Positions 1 through 8,913 of a stretch of DNA of 64,000 bases are shown here, piece after piece. The notes below the pieces were generated by a model. That model ran no database searches and was not told the origin of the DNA. It saw nothing but the letters and a program-made list of their open reading frames with translations. Source of the DNA: Micavibrio aeruginosavorus_D (GTDB taxonomy: Bacteria > Pseudomonadota > Alphaproteobacteria > Micavibrionales > Micavibrionaceae). The position numbers were made by a program, and so were the translations under genes. The first letter of the stretch is position 1. Each line of letters begins with the position of its first letter. The stretch spans positions 1,116,001 through 1,180,000 of the forward strand of contig NZ_CP195303.1 of assembly GCF_051245535.1 (NCBI RefSeq). Reading direction: 5' to 3'.

Positions 1-1124
1 TTGTGCGCGCTGAACCCCAACTGGTCCAGCGGAATAATGTTGCTGCTCTGGTCCAGAACGCGCAGAACGATGTTTTCGCCATGTACAGTCGGCAAGGACG
101 ACACGCGGAAATCGGCCAGCTTGCCGCCGATATTCAAACCGAAGCGCCCGTCCTGCGGGCTCAATTTATCGGCAATGTTCATATGCGACATAATTTTCAG
201 TCGCTGGGAAATCCCGTTCCAGTGTTGTTTGTGCAAAATCTGCGCCGTGAACAGCACACCGTCCAGACGGTAACGCAGGCGCGCGAAGTTTTCTTCCGGT
301 TCAAAGTGCAAGTCGGACGCGCCAATTTTCACCGCATCATAAACCAGCGCATTCACCAAACGCACAATCGGGTGGGAATAGGCTTCGTCTTCCGACAATG
401 TCGAAAGATCCGTCGGCTCGCCCTCTTCCAACTCTTTCAGAATGGCCGCAATGGAACTCGCATAGCCATAGGCCGCATCAATCGCCTCGGACAAAATCTT
501 CGGCGTGGTCACCAAGGGCTTGATTGTAATGTTTTTCGGCAGGAAACGACGCAACGTATCCATGGCCACCACGTCATACGGGTCGCACATGGCCACGGCA
601 GCTTCTTTATCGTCAATCGAGATCGGCAAAATCTGGTGTTTCTTCGCCGTGGCTTTGTCGATCATCGCCAACGCATCACCGGAGAAAATTGTATTTCTCG
701 GATCAAACACATCAAAGCCCGAACTTTCCGCAAGGAAGCCGGACAGCAAATCTTCATCAATAAACCCAAGATCGACCAGAACAGACCCCAGCATCTTGCC
801 GGTGACTTTCTTCTCCTGCAGGGCGACGTTCAATTGGTCTTCGGTAATAATGCCCATGGCGACCAGACGGTCACCCATACGGCCCCGATTCAAATCTTCG
901 GATACACCGCCCGCATTTTGCACGGCCAGATCGCGCGTCCCCGCGCCCGCCCCTGCTCCCGATGCCTGTTGCGGTTGGGGTTGCGGTGCGATGTCACGGG
1001 TCACAACTTCAACGGTTTCGGCCTCGATATAATCATCGTCCAGCGCCAGAGCGAAAGCTCCGTCGTCAAGTTCGAGATCGGCTCCCGCCGAACGGCGCGA
1101 TTTCTTATCCGCATTGTCCATCAT
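1..1124 (-). CDS. GspE/PilB/MshE-type secretion ATPase, N-terminal part (runs off window)
   Basis: The frame runs leftward from ATG 1124 (a second ATG follows at 1121) and leaves the window without a stop, giving 374 residues. A low-complexity leader rich in Asp, Gln and Pro covers about residues 1-80. An MshEN/GspE_N domain follows, beginning RMGDRLVAMG near residue 82. Then comes the N2 domain of type II secretion and type IV pilus assembly ATPases, with ASDLHFEP near residue 268, YRLDGVL, and HGENIVLRVLD near the window edge. The Walker A and B motifs must lie outside the window. Family members are cytoplasmic hexameric ATPases that drive pilus or pseudopilus assembly. Which of the two systems this serves cannot be told here. 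A long open frame on the opposite strand (3-1331) is only its antisense shadow. Confidence 0.88.
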   Translation of the reverse strand, partial: MMDNADKKSRRSAGADLELDDGAFALALDDDYIEAETVEVVTRDIAPQPQPQQASGAGAGAGTRDLAVQNAGGVSEDLNRGRMGDRLVAMGIITEDQLNVALQEKKVTGKMLGSVLVDLGFIDEDLLSGFLAESSGFDVFDPRNTIFSGDALAMIDKATAKKHQILPISIDDKEAAVAMCDPYDVVAMDTLRRFLPKNITIKPLVTTPKILSEAIDAAYGYASSIAAILKELEEGEPTDLSTLSEDEAYSHPIVRLVNALVYDAVKIGASDLHFEPEENFARLRYRLDGVLFTAQILHKQHWNGISQRLKIMSHMNIADKLSPQDGRFGLNIGGKLADFRVSSLPTVHGENIVLRVLDQSSNIIPLDQLGFSAH

Positions 1125-1462
1125 GTTTATCCCGCACACTGGAAAGAAGTGATTGAATACTCTGTTGAAGAGCAAAAATTGAAATTTTGCCTTTTAATAG
1201 AATGCCAGATAAAGCTTAAAGAAAACGCTAATATATTATGGCAAAACAGGGGCTTCCCGCACCCGCTCTATGCAAAAAGTGCAAAATGGGAAAAACAGTG
1301 GTTTCAGCCCTTAACTCCATGTTACGATTAATAACTTGCAGAGAGACTCGCCGGGGGAAATGCGAAAATACTCCGGAACATGGGGAACAGAAGCCTTGGA
1401 ACGCCTTTACATCAAAGGCCTTTCGGGGGTGTGCGCCATTTGCTTATTCCGGGTGATTAAAA
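1125..1462. promoter_or_regulatory. Divergent intergenic region, AT-rich
   Basis: This 338-base gap separates the minus-strand secretion ATPase from the plus-strand gene at 1463. The stretch around 1190-1245 is clearly AT-rich and could hold the divergent promoters, but I cannot assign a convincing -35/-10 pair. A small hairpin (GCCTTT / AAAGGC) lies near 1403-1419 without a clear T-run. I see no gene in it. Confidence 0.4.
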
Positions 1463-1816
1463 ATGACGTTTTCTCGCGCGTCAGCTTATTTTTGTTTTGT
1501 TGCGTTCTGTGTTGCTGCGTTATCCTCCGCCCCTGCAAAAGCAGAGAGTGGCCCGCGTCACCATGGCGGAACGGCCCAGCAAAAAAACAACGCATCCTCC
1601 TCCGATACAGAAAAATTCAACAAACATCGCCATCGGCAATCCCGCGATAAAACGCCCCACGATCAAAAGCAGGCTGAACGATCGTCCGTAAAAGACGACA
1701 CCAAGGAAGACCGCACCAATTTCTATGTCGATGGAAAAATCGTCGGCTATTTCGAAGGCGGCACGCTGTACGGTGCCGATGGTATTAAAGTTCAATCTGC
1801 GAAAACAGGGCGGTGA
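1463..1816 (+). CDS. Small secreted protein of unknown function
   Basis: This 117-residue protein starts with a signal peptide (hydrophobic residues about 6-22, likely cleaved after APAKA). The middle is highly polar and rich in His, Lys, Gln, Asp and Ser (about 28-85). The C-terminus is a short folded-looking segment, TNFYVDGKIVGYFEGGTLYG, near residues 85-104. Its TGA (1814-1816) overlaps a possible GTG start of the next gene, and the next gene's Shine-Dalgarno sits inside its last codons, so the two are probably co-translated. I do not recognise the family. Export to the periplasm or beyond is inferred from the signal peptide only. Confidence 0.65.
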   Translation: MTFSRASAYFCFVAFCVAALSSAPAKAESGPRHHGGTAQQKNNASSSDTEKFNKHRHRQSRDKTPHDQKQAERSSVKDDTKEDRTNFYVDGKIVGYFEGGTLYGADGIKVQSAKTGR

Positions 1817-1821
1817 GTACC

Positions 1822-3576
1822 ATGAAAAATCTCCGCGCCACATTTTTGCTTATTTGTTTCGTGCTGTTGTTTTTCAGCACCCCTGCCCTCGCTGCAGAGA
1901 CCGCCCCCGGCGATGCCTGCACGACAACAGGTGTCATCCAAAGAACGGGCGGCCCGGAACAGATGCCAGCGCGCACGCTGGTTTGCGATGGCGCCACATG
2001 GAAACTTCTGGCCGAGGAAACAACCAGCGGGCAAACACTGCTTCAGATCGGCAATGATACGGGCAGTTGTACAGCCGAAAAAACGGGGCGCATGCGCTAC
2101 AACTCATCCTCCGATCTCTGGGAGTATTGTGATGGAAGCGACCCCTGGACCCCTTTTAAGAAACCCCTGTGTCTGGACGATGACACAGGGGAGTGTACAG
2201 TCAGCCTGACACGCTCCAGCAACGATCCGGATTTTATCGCTTCCAACATTGCCAACGGCATCAACATACTTGGCGTTGTCGGCACGATGACAACGGGCAC
2301 TCCCGTCTATACCAGCACGATCACAAAGGTCGCCCGTCCCGGCGATAATACCTGTTACCTGACGAACGAAGGGCGCATTTTCTGCTGGGGTCAACATAAC
2401 TGCGATCAATATGACAGCGTCTGTACCCACGCATGGGGCATCAATATTGAACCAACAGCCTATAATACCGGGGTGGACGCCCCCCTTGGCATTGCCGCCC
2501 CCACAGAGATCGATGGCCATTATACGGGATGGACCGCCCTGTCCACCGGGGATTCCCATGCCTGCGGCATTCGCGGTGGGGCCGCATATTGCTGGGGTTG
2601 GAATAAATATGGTGGCCTGGGCATTGGCACGAACACGAATTTTGAAAAAACCCCCACGCTGGTCAGTGGTGGATATACGGATTGGGTTAAGATCGATGCC
2701 GGCGGTGGTGAGAGCTATGACGGTAGCTACTATATTCAGGCCACAAGCTGTGCCCTTCGCAGCAACGGGCGCCTCTATTGCTGGGGGGCCAATTATGACG
2801 GGCAACTGGGCACTGGCAATACGAACAACACCAACGCTCCCACCGAAGTCAGCGGTGCCGCAACAGACTGGGCCAATCTATCCGTCGGCATGTGGCATAC
2901 GTGCGGGCTCAAAACAACAGGCCGCCTGTATTGCTGGGGCTGGAACGGTGAGGGTCAAATGGGCCGCGGTAACACCACCAGCGCATCCAGTCCGATTCAG
3001 GTCAGTGGCAGCACCACGGATTGGGCGCAGGTATCTGCTGGATACTCCCACACATGCGCCGTCAAAACGACGGGCCGGCTTTACTGCTGGGGACAAAACC
3101 GCAACGGCGAATTGGGCACGGGGGCGACCAGCGCACGCAGCACTTCACCTGTTGAGGTCAGCGGCGCGGCCACCGATTGGGCCACGGTTGTGGCTGGAAC
3201 GCGTCATACCTGCGCCATCAAGACATCGGGACGCCTGTATTGCTGGGGATTTGGCGGATATGGCGCGCTTGGGGACGGAACAACCACGGTTTCACAAACA
3301 ACGCCCTCCGAAGTCAGCGGCGGATATACGGATTGGGTATCAATCGATGGCGGAGGCGCCAGCCTTGACGGAACCGTTGCCGCGTCTCATGACGACACGT
3401 ACAACTCGACCTGCGGTGTGCGGTCATCCACGGGATTGGCCTATTGCTGGGGTGATCTTTATGGCTCATCGGCTGGCGATGGTATCCAGCGAACGCTGGG
3501 ATGGAACACGTGGGCCGATGCCGCACAATCCTATAGCACAACCCCTGTGACCGTCATGCCCGCGATTGTCCGCTAA
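1822..3576 (+). CDS. Secreted RCC1-repeat (beta-propeller) protein
   Basis: The protein has 584 residues from ATG 1822, which has a good Shine-Dalgarno (GGTGAG, 1812-1817); a GTG at 1813 would add three residues. An N-terminal signal peptide ends near TPALAA. A Cys-containing leader domain follows (DACTTTG..., LVCDGATWKLL). From about residue 180 there are seven repeats marked by a CWG tripeptide at roughly residues 190, 257, 320, 371, 422, 473 and 541, in contexts such as GRLYCWGANYDGQLGTGN. The 51-residue spacing of the central copies is that of RCC1/BNR repeats, so a seven-bladed propeller is likely. Such secreted bacterial propellers generally bind proteins or surfaces; the ligand is unknown. 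Its 3' end overlaps the convergent gene at 3573 by four bases. Confidence 0.85.
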   Translation: MKNLRATFLLICFVLLFFSTPALAAETAPGDACTTTGVIQRTGGPEQMPARTLVCDGATWKLLAEETTSGQTLLQIGNDTGSCTAEKTGRMRYNSSSDLWEYCDGSDPWTPFKKPLCLDDDTGECTVSLTRSSNDPDFIASNIANGINILGVVGTMTTGTPVYTSTITKVARPGDNTCYLTNEGRIFCWGQHNCDQYDSVCTHAWGINIEPTAYNTGVDAPLGIAAPTEIDGHYTGWTALSTGDSHACGIRGGAAYCWGWNKYGGLGIGTNTNFEKTPTLVSGGYTDWVKIDAGGGESYDGSYYIQATSCALRSNGRLYCWGANYDGQLGTGNTNNTNAPTEVSGAATDWANLSVGMWHTCGLKTTGRLYCWGWNGEGQMGRGNTTSASSPIQVSGSTTDWAQVSAGYSHTCAVKTTGRLYCWGQNRNGELGTGATSARSTSPVEVSGAATDWATVVAGTRHTCAIKTSGRLYCWGFGGYGALGDGTTTVSQTTPSEVSGGYTDWVSIDGGGASLDGTVAASHDDTYNSTCGVRSSTGLAYCWGDLYGSSAGDGIQRTLGWNTWADAAQSYSTTPVTVMPAIVR

Positions 3577-4205
3577 ATCGTGCCATACGCCGCCGTAAAC
3601 CACGATTGCATATCGGTTAAATCCGACGGCCCCAACCCATGGGCCATCGGCTTGGCCCGAAAATCCAGATCCGCCCCCGCATCGGCCAACATGCCCGCCA
3701 GCTTTTTCGAATTTTCCAGCGGAATGATCGGGTCCATCATGCCCGTGAGCATCAAGATTTTCTTGCCCTGCAAATGCGGCAATTCATCCGGATCAAACGG
3801 CACCATGGCCCGCAACAGCATGGCCCCGTCCAGCACCTCGGGCCGTTTTAAAAACAGACTGGCCGCAATATTCGCACCATTGGAATAGCCGAGCGCAACC
3901 AGCGGACGTTTGCCAATTTCGTATTCATCCCGCGCGGCCGTGATAAAATCGGCCAGCTCATCCGTGCGGAATTTCAAATCGTCCAGATCAAACACACCTT
4001 CGGCAAGACGGCGGAAAAACCGCGGCATGCCGTTTTCCAGCACGCGACCCCGCACCGATAAAATGGCATGGTCCGGCGCAACCGCCTGCCCCAATGGCAC
4101 CAGATCATTTTCATCCCCACCCGTTCCGTGCAGCAGCAACAGCACAGGCCTGTCCGCATCACCCGGCAGAAAGATATGTTTGAAATCCGCTTCAGTCGCA
4201 TTCAT
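3573..4205 (-). CDS. Alpha/beta hydrolase, phospholipase/carboxylesterase family (MhqD-like)
   Basis: A 210-residue serine hydrolase, the usual length of the phospholipase/carboxylesterase family. The oxyanion region is LLLHGTGGDENDL (from about residue 22). The nucleophile elbow is GYSNG with Ser108. Asp158 (MMDPIIP) and His189 (AHGLG) complete a normal triad. The start at ATG 4205 uses a GGAG that lies within the end of the upstream dioxygenase gene, only six bases away, so the two are translationally linked. In Bacillus, MhqD (hydrolase) and MhqO (ring-cleaving dioxygenase) are encoded in the same regulon and protect against quinones. The same pairing here suggests a shared role, although the substrate cannot be read from sequence. 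Confidence 0.85.
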   Translation of the reverse strand: MNATEADFKHIFLPGDADRPVLLLLHGTGGDENDLVPLGQAVAPDHAILSVRGRVLENGMPRFFRRLAEGVFDLDDLKFRTDELADFITAARDEYEIGKRPLVALGYSNGANIAASLFLKRPEVLDGAMLLRAMVPFDPDELPHLQGKKILMLTGMMDPIIPLENSKKLAGMLADAGADLDFRAKPMAHGLGPSDLTDMQSWFTAAYGTI

Positions 4206-4211
4206 GGTTTA

Positions 4212-5144
4212 TCACTCCAGCGGCGGCAGAACCGCGACAATGGCGTCACGATGTTGTTCATATTGGGCGGGCAGTTTTAAATCCTGTCCCAGTGTATCCA
4301 CGGATTCATCCACGGCAAAGCCCGGATTATCGGTGGCCAGTTCAAACAGAACGCCGTTCGGTTCACGGAAATAGACCGAATGGAAATAATTGCGGTCAAT
4401 CACCGGAGTCAGGTTCAAACCCTGCCGCGCCAGTGCGGCGCGCACATGCCCCTCTTCCTTATCGCCGCCAATGCGCCACGCGACATGGTGAATGGTGCCC
4501 GCACCCGGCGCCCCAGACCAGATTTCCGGCAGGCACCGCAGATCAACAATTTGTCCCAATCCCTTTTTACCCGTGGTAAAGCGGAAACGGCTTTCTTCAT
4601 TCCCGACGGCATGGAACCCCAGATGCTCGCTCAACAGCGCCGCTGTTTTCTCATAGCCCTGTACCCACAAGGTGACCGAATGGAATCCACGAATGGCCAC
4701 ATCCGCCGAAATTTCATCGGTGGTCCAGACATTCTCGCTCGGCAAATCATCAACACCAACAAATTCCAGCATCAACCCATCGGGATCGGAAATGCGCAGC
4801 ACCTTGTCCCCGAAGCGATCTTCGGGGCCTTGATATTGAATCCCTTTCTGGTGGAAACGGTCCAGCCAGAATGAAAAAGCCGTTTTCGGAATGGCGAATG
4901 TCACCTCCACCGCCTGCCCCAGCCCCGGCCGCCCTTGGGGCGTGCCCGGATAGGGGAAGAAAGTCAGGATGGTGCCCGGCGATCCCACCTTGTCACCAAA
5001 ATAGAAGTGATAGGTGCTGGGGTCGTCAAAGTTCACTGTCTTTTTGATAAAGCGCAGGCCCAACAATTTCGTATAGAAATCGTAATTCGTCTTCGGGTCG
5101 CTGGCGATGGCGGTAATGTGATGAATACCGGATGCGTGGGTCAT
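4212..5144 (-). CDS. Ring-cleaving dioxygenase, glyoxalase/VOC family (MhqO-like)
   Basis: The protein has 310 residues from ATG 5144, which is preceded by AAGGAG. The open frame extends a little further upstream but overlaps the previous gene and has no ribosome site. Two VOC (glyoxalase/extradiol dioxygenase) modules are visible. The first begins GIHHITAIASDP and continues YDFYTKLLGLRF. The second begins GFHSVTLWVQGYEKTA and ends near YFREPNGVLFELATDNPGF. The family includes Bacillus MhqO/MhqE, annotated as glyoxalase-type ring-cleaving dioxygenases for hydroquinones and catechols. The gene is the fifth of a six-gene minus-strand operon and is followed six bases later by the MhqD-like hydrolase. 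Confidence 0.85.
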   Translation of the reverse strand: MTHASGIHHITAIASDPKTNYDFYTKLLGLRFIKKTVNFDDPSTYHFYFGDKVGSPGTILTFFPYPGTPQGRPGLGQAVEVTFAIPKTAFSFWLDRFHQKGIQYQGPEDRFGDKVLRISDPDGLMLEFVGVDDLPSENVWTTDEISADVAIRGFHSVTLWVQGYEKTAALLSEHLGFHAVGNEESRFRFTTGKKGLGQIVDLRCLPEIWSGAPGAGTIHHVAWRIGGDKEEGHVRAALARQGLNLTPVIDRNYFHSVYFREPNGVLFELATDNPGFAVDESVDTLGQDLKLPAQYEQHRDAIVAVLPPLE

Positions 5145-5163
5145 AATGAATCTCCTTATAATT

Positions 5164-6798
5164 CTAATCTTTGTGATTTTTTGGTAATTTTTTCGGGTTT
5201 CCACCGCTGAGGCCCGGCATCACCGCGTGCATGGTCTGCGGTTTATCCTTGCCGCGATGCAGATCCTGAATCTTCTTCTGCAACACGCGGTCGGATTCCG
5301 TGACGCGATCATGATGGCGCAAATGGTCGGCCCAGGATTCCGCCGTAAACATTTCAATGAAACGGCCATGATCCTCGACATCCTCGAAAAAGCCCCATTG
5401 AATGGCCCCGTCGCGGCGGCGAATGTCACCCAATTCCGTCATCAGATGATAGAATTTTTCACGGTCCGCATCATCGATCCGGTATTCCAGCGTGACCAGC
5501 ACCGGGCCACGGTCATGATCCACCGGGGCCGCCAGCATGGGTTCGGGCCAATGGTGGGATGGCGTGTAATCCTCGCCCTCGCCCCGGTTCAGATGGAAAC
5601 GCCATGTCAACGGCACACCGACAACGATCATCGCCGCGGCCACCGCCAATGTGTCCGACAAACCAACAATACCCGCCACATGCCCCCAGACGATTGACCC
5701 CAGTGTCATGGCCCCGAAGAACACCATCTGAAACACGGCCAATCCACGTGCCCGCACCCAATCGGGCAAGGACAATTGTGCCGACACGTTCAGCGATGAT
5801 ACGGCCAAAATCCAACCGACCCCGCCGACAAGCGCACCGATGATGCCCGCCACTTCATGCCCGCCATAGGCCATGGTGACCATGCCAAGGGCGGTCAACA
5901 GGCTGGCCAGTGCCAGAATGCGGTTCGGACCAATTTTTGTTTTCAACGGAGCCAGCATAAACGTGCCCGCAATCGCCCCCGCGCCCAACGCGGTCAGCAG
6001 GATGCCGTACAAATCCGGCCCGCCTTGCAACACATCCTTGGCCAGCAAGGGCAGCAACGCCCAATAGGCCGACGCAAAAACGAAGAACGCAAAGGCCCGT
6101 ACCAAGGTGTGGCGCAACGGCAAAGACCGTATGGAGAAACGAACACCCGCCTGCATCGCACCGACCAGCCGTTCACGCGGTACATTCGGCGTGACCTGCG
6201 GTGCCGCTGTTTTCCACCACAACAGCGCCGCCACGATCACAAGATAGGACACGGCATCCAAAACCACGGTGGCCACAGCCCCCACGGCAACCAGAATAAA
6301 ACCACCCAGAGCCGGACCGATGGCGCGCGCAATATTCACGCTGACCCCGTTCAGGGCAATCGCCGGGGCCAGTTCATTTTTTGGCACCAGACGCGGCACA
6401 ATCGCCTGCCATGCCGGCATGGCAAAGGCCGACATGGCCCCGGTCAGGAATGTGAAGAACAACAATGTCCACGCCCCGACCACACCAGCCCAGAGCAATC
6501 CCCCGAAGACAAACAACGCCACAGCCGATAAAATTTGCGTGATGACCAGCAATCTGCGCCGATCAAACAAATCCCCGAATGCACCCGCCGGAATGGCAAA
6601 CAGGAAGATCGGCAAAGCCGTCGCCGCCTGCACCAACGACACCATCAAAGGTGACGGCGCCAAATCGGTCATCAACCACCCGGATGTCACGTTGAACATC
6701 CATGTGCCGATATTGGAGATCAGCGTCGCTCCCCACAACACCGCAAAGACGCGGTGATGGAACGGCGAGAAAGCCGATATTTTTGTTTCTTTTGTCAT
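5164..6798 (-). CDS. MFS exporter with C-terminal ABM-like monooxygenase domain
   Basis: This 544-residue protein has about 12 membrane segments in residues 15-405, typical of the EntS-like MFS_3 group. The MFS loop motif after helix 2 reads GDLFDRRRLL. After about residue 425 a soluble domain begins at VLVTLEYRIDDADREKFY and contains DGAIQWGFFEDVED and FTAESWADHLRHHDR. This looks like a ferredoxin-like antibiotic-biosynthesis-monooxygenase (ABM) fold, an association known for some MFS_3 proteins. The start ATG 6798 has GAAGAG upstream. It lies 13 bases after the amidohydrolase stop and 19 bases before the dioxygenase start. Efflux of a small aromatic compound from the cytoplasm is inferred from operon context. 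Confidence 0.85.
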   Translation of the reverse strand: MTKETKISAFSPFHHRVFAVLWGATLISNIGTWMFNVTSGWLMTDLAPSPLMVSLVQAATALPIFLFAIPAGAFGDLFDRRRLLVITQILSAVALFVFGGLLWAGVVGAWTLLFFTFLTGAMSAFAMPAWQAIVPRLVPKNELAPAIALNGVSVNIARAIGPALGGFILVAVGAVATVVLDAVSYLVIVAALLWWKTAAPQVTPNVPRERLVGAMQAGVRFSIRSLPLRHTLVRAFAFFVFASAYWALLPLLAKDVLQGGPDLYGILLTALGAGAIAGTFMLAPLKTKIGPNRILALASLLTALGMVTMAYGGHEVAGIIGALVGGVGWILAVSSLNVSAQLSLPDWVRARGLAVFQMVFFGAMTLGSIVWGHVAGIVGLSDTLAVAAAMIVVGVPLTWRFHLNRGEGEDYTPSHHWPEPMLAAPVDHDRGPVLVTLEYRIDDADREKFYHLMTELGDIRRRDGAIQWGFFEDVEDHGRFIEMFTAESWADHLRHHDRVTESDRVLQKKIQDLHRGKDKPQTMHAVMPGLSGGNPKKLPKNHKD

Positions 6799-6811
6799 GA
6801 TAACTCTTCAA

Positions 6812-8815
6812 TCAATACGCAAAGCAGCCACACCCAATGGCCCACGGGTTTTCAAAGCTGGGTTTCTTGCTCGAGCCATCCAGCCCCAGCCAGCGCGACA
6901 ATATTCCATCATGCCCGCTGGCATGATGATGGTGCCCACAGCCATGTACAGTACAGGCACTGGCGACCTTGACCGCCCCCTCCAGCGCACCGGATTGATA
7001 CCCGCCAAAATGACGCACCGGCGACCAATCGGGGCTGACCGGCGGCAATGGCGCATCGAAGGATTTAAATTCATCGGCGGCATACACAATTTTTCCGCCA
7101 ACGACGGTCATAATGGACACGGTGTCCTTGATGGCTTCATCCGGCACGGTCATAAAATCATGCGACAACACGGCCAGATCGGCATACATGCCCGGCACCA
7201 AGGCCCCCTTCACCGTTTCTTCGTTCGATTTATAGGCACTGCCCAACGTCCACAGACGCAAGGCTTCCTCGCGGTCCAGACGGTTTTCATCACCGTACAG
7301 CGACAACCCACCCACCGTTTTCCCGGTAATCAACCAATACAATGACACGAACGGGTTAAAGCTGGCCACGCGTGTCGCATCGGTACCACCGCCCACGGGC
7401 ACGCCCATATCCAGCATCTTGCGGATTGGCGGGCTGTGTTTTGCGGCCTCGGCGCCGTAACGATCAACGAAATATTCACCCTGAAACGCCATGCGGTGTT
7501 GCACGGCCACGCCGCCATTCAGTTTTTTGATCCGCTCCAGACTTTTATCGCTGACCGTTTCCGCATGGTCAAAGAACCAGCGCACGCCGTTAAACGGCGT
7601 ATCGGCATTGACCTGTTCAAACACATCCAGCGCACGGGAAATTGTTTCGTCATACGTAGCATGCAAACGGAACGGCCAGCGTTGTTCGATCAGGTGGCGC
7701 ACAACCGCCCCCAGTTCTTTCTCCATATTCGCCGCCATATCCGGACGGGGTTGCAGGAAATCTTCGAAATCCGCCGCCGAAAACACCAGCATTTCCCCCG
7801 CCCCGTTATGGCGCAGGAAACCATCGCCGCTATACGGCTTCACCATACCGGACCAGCGCTGGAAATCCGCCAACTCCCCACCCTTGTTCTGGGTGAACAG
7901 GTTGTAGGCAATCCGCACGGTCATCTGGCCGTCATTGTGCAATTTATCGATGACGTTGTAATCATCGGGATAATTCTGGAACCCACCGCCCGCATCAATC
8001 ACGGATGTCACGCCCAGACGATTCAATTCCCGCATAAAATGGCGGGTCGAATTGATCTGGTCGCTCAACGGCAAAGTCGGCCCCTTCGCCAACGTGGAAT
8101 ATAAAATCATCGCATTCGGCTCGGCGATCAGCATACCCGTCGGATTGCCATTGGCATCACGCTGAATTTTTCCGCCCGGCGGATCTTGGGACTCCTTCGT
8201 CAACCCAACGGCGCGCAACGCCGCTCCGTTTAGCAACGCACTGTCATATAAATGCAGGATAAAGACCGGGGTATCCGGTGACACCGCATTGATTTCCGCC
8301 AAGGTCGGCATGCGGCGTTCTTTAAACTGGAACTCGCTCCACCCGCCCACCACGCGCACCCATTGCGGTGCGGGTGTGCGGTCGGCCTGAATTTTCAGCA
8401 TCGCCAGCGCATCGGACAGGCTGGTTACACCGTCCCACCGCAGCTCCATATTGTAATTCAACCCGCCACGGATCAAATGGGTGTGGGAATCGTTCAGGCC
8501 CGGAATAACCCGCTTGCCCTTTAAATCAATCATCCGCGCAAGCGGCCCGGCCAGCGCGCGCATGTCCTTGTCCGATCCGGTCGCCGCCACCATACCGCCC
8601 GCCAATGCGATCGCGGTCACATCTGGGTTGTCTTTATCCAGCGTGGTGATTTTGCCGTTGAAAAATACTGTATCAATCTGCGCGTTGGTCATTGCGCCTG
8701 CTCCCTTTGGTAACAACCCTATGGCTCCGCCCAGTACCGCCCCGGCACCCAGCATGGCCGTGTTCTGCATAAAATTCCGACGGGTCAGTTTGTGGATTAG
8801 AAAATCGGACTTCAT
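6812..8815 (-). CDS. Amidohydrolase (YtcJ-like) with Tat signal
   Basis: The protein has 667 residues from ATG 8815, which has AGGGGAGAG upstream; the frame is open further upstream only through a repeat element. A twin-arginine motif (TRRNFMQ) is followed by a hydrophobic Ala/Gly stretch ending GAGAM, so Tat export is likely. Metal-dependent amidohydrolase features follow: NDSHTHL for the first His pair, FRLHATYDET, WFFDHAET and GGGTDATR. Length and motifs match the PF07969 YtcJ-like group, whose substrates are mostly unknown. The C-terminus is unusual, with CTVHGCGHHHHASGH followed later by a terminal CGCFAY, suggesting a metal-binding tail. It is third in the operon. Confidence 0.88.
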   Translation of the reverse strand: MKSDFLIHKLTRRNFMQNTAMLGAGAVLGGAIGLLPKGAGAMTNAQIDTVFFNGKITTLDKDNPDVTAIALAGGMVAATGSDKDMRALAGPLARMIDLKGKRVIPGLNDSHTHLIRGGLNYNMELRWDGVTSLSDALAMLKIQADRTPAPQWVRVVGGWSEFQFKERRMPTLAEINAVSPDTPVFILHLYDSALLNGAALRAVGLTKESQDPPGGKIQRDANGNPTGMLIAEPNAMILYSTLAKGPTLPLSDQINSTRHFMRELNRLGVTSVIDAGGGFQNYPDDYNVIDKLHNDGQMTVRIAYNLFTQNKGGELADFQRWSGMVKPYSGDGFLRHNGAGEMLVFSAADFEDFLQPRPDMAANMEKELGAVVRHLIEQRWPFRLHATYDETISRALDVFEQVNADTPFNGVRWFFDHAETVSDKSLERIKKLNGGVAVQHRMAFQGEYFVDRYGAEAAKHSPPIRKMLDMGVPVGGGTDATRVASFNPFVSLYWLITGKTVGGLSLYGDENRLDREEALRLWTLGSAYKSNEETVKGALVPGMYADLAVLSHDFMTVPDEAIKDTVSIMTVVGGKIVYAADEFKSFDAPLPPVSPDWSPVRHFGGYQSGALEGAVKVASACTVHGCGHHHHASGHDGILSRWLGLDGSSKKPSFENPWAIGCGCFAY

Positions 8816-8832
8816 TTCTTCTCTCCCCTTAT

Positions 8833-8902
8833 CGTCACCCCGGCGAAAGCCGGGGTCTTCATCCATTACGGCAGGAAGATCCCGGCTTTCGCCGGGATGA
8901 CG
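8833..8902. repeat. REP-like palindromic repeat
   Basis: Two arms, CGTCACCCCGGCGAAAGCC-type at 8833 and its near-perfect inverse ending GATGACG at 8902, flank a short spacer. Each arm is itself a GGCGAAAGCC hairpin. It lies between the isochorismatase-family gene and the amidohydrolase gene inside the operon, where it could act as an mRNA-stabilising or attenuating structure. Related copies occur at six other intergenic sites in this window. Confidence 0.85.
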
Positions 8903-8913
8903 ACCCTCATATA

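Noticed and set aside
3..1331. 442-codon open frame on the plus strand
   Set aside because: It lies antisense to the secretion ATPase, is rich in His, Arg and Gln as such shadows are in this genome, and has no ribosome site or recognisable domain.
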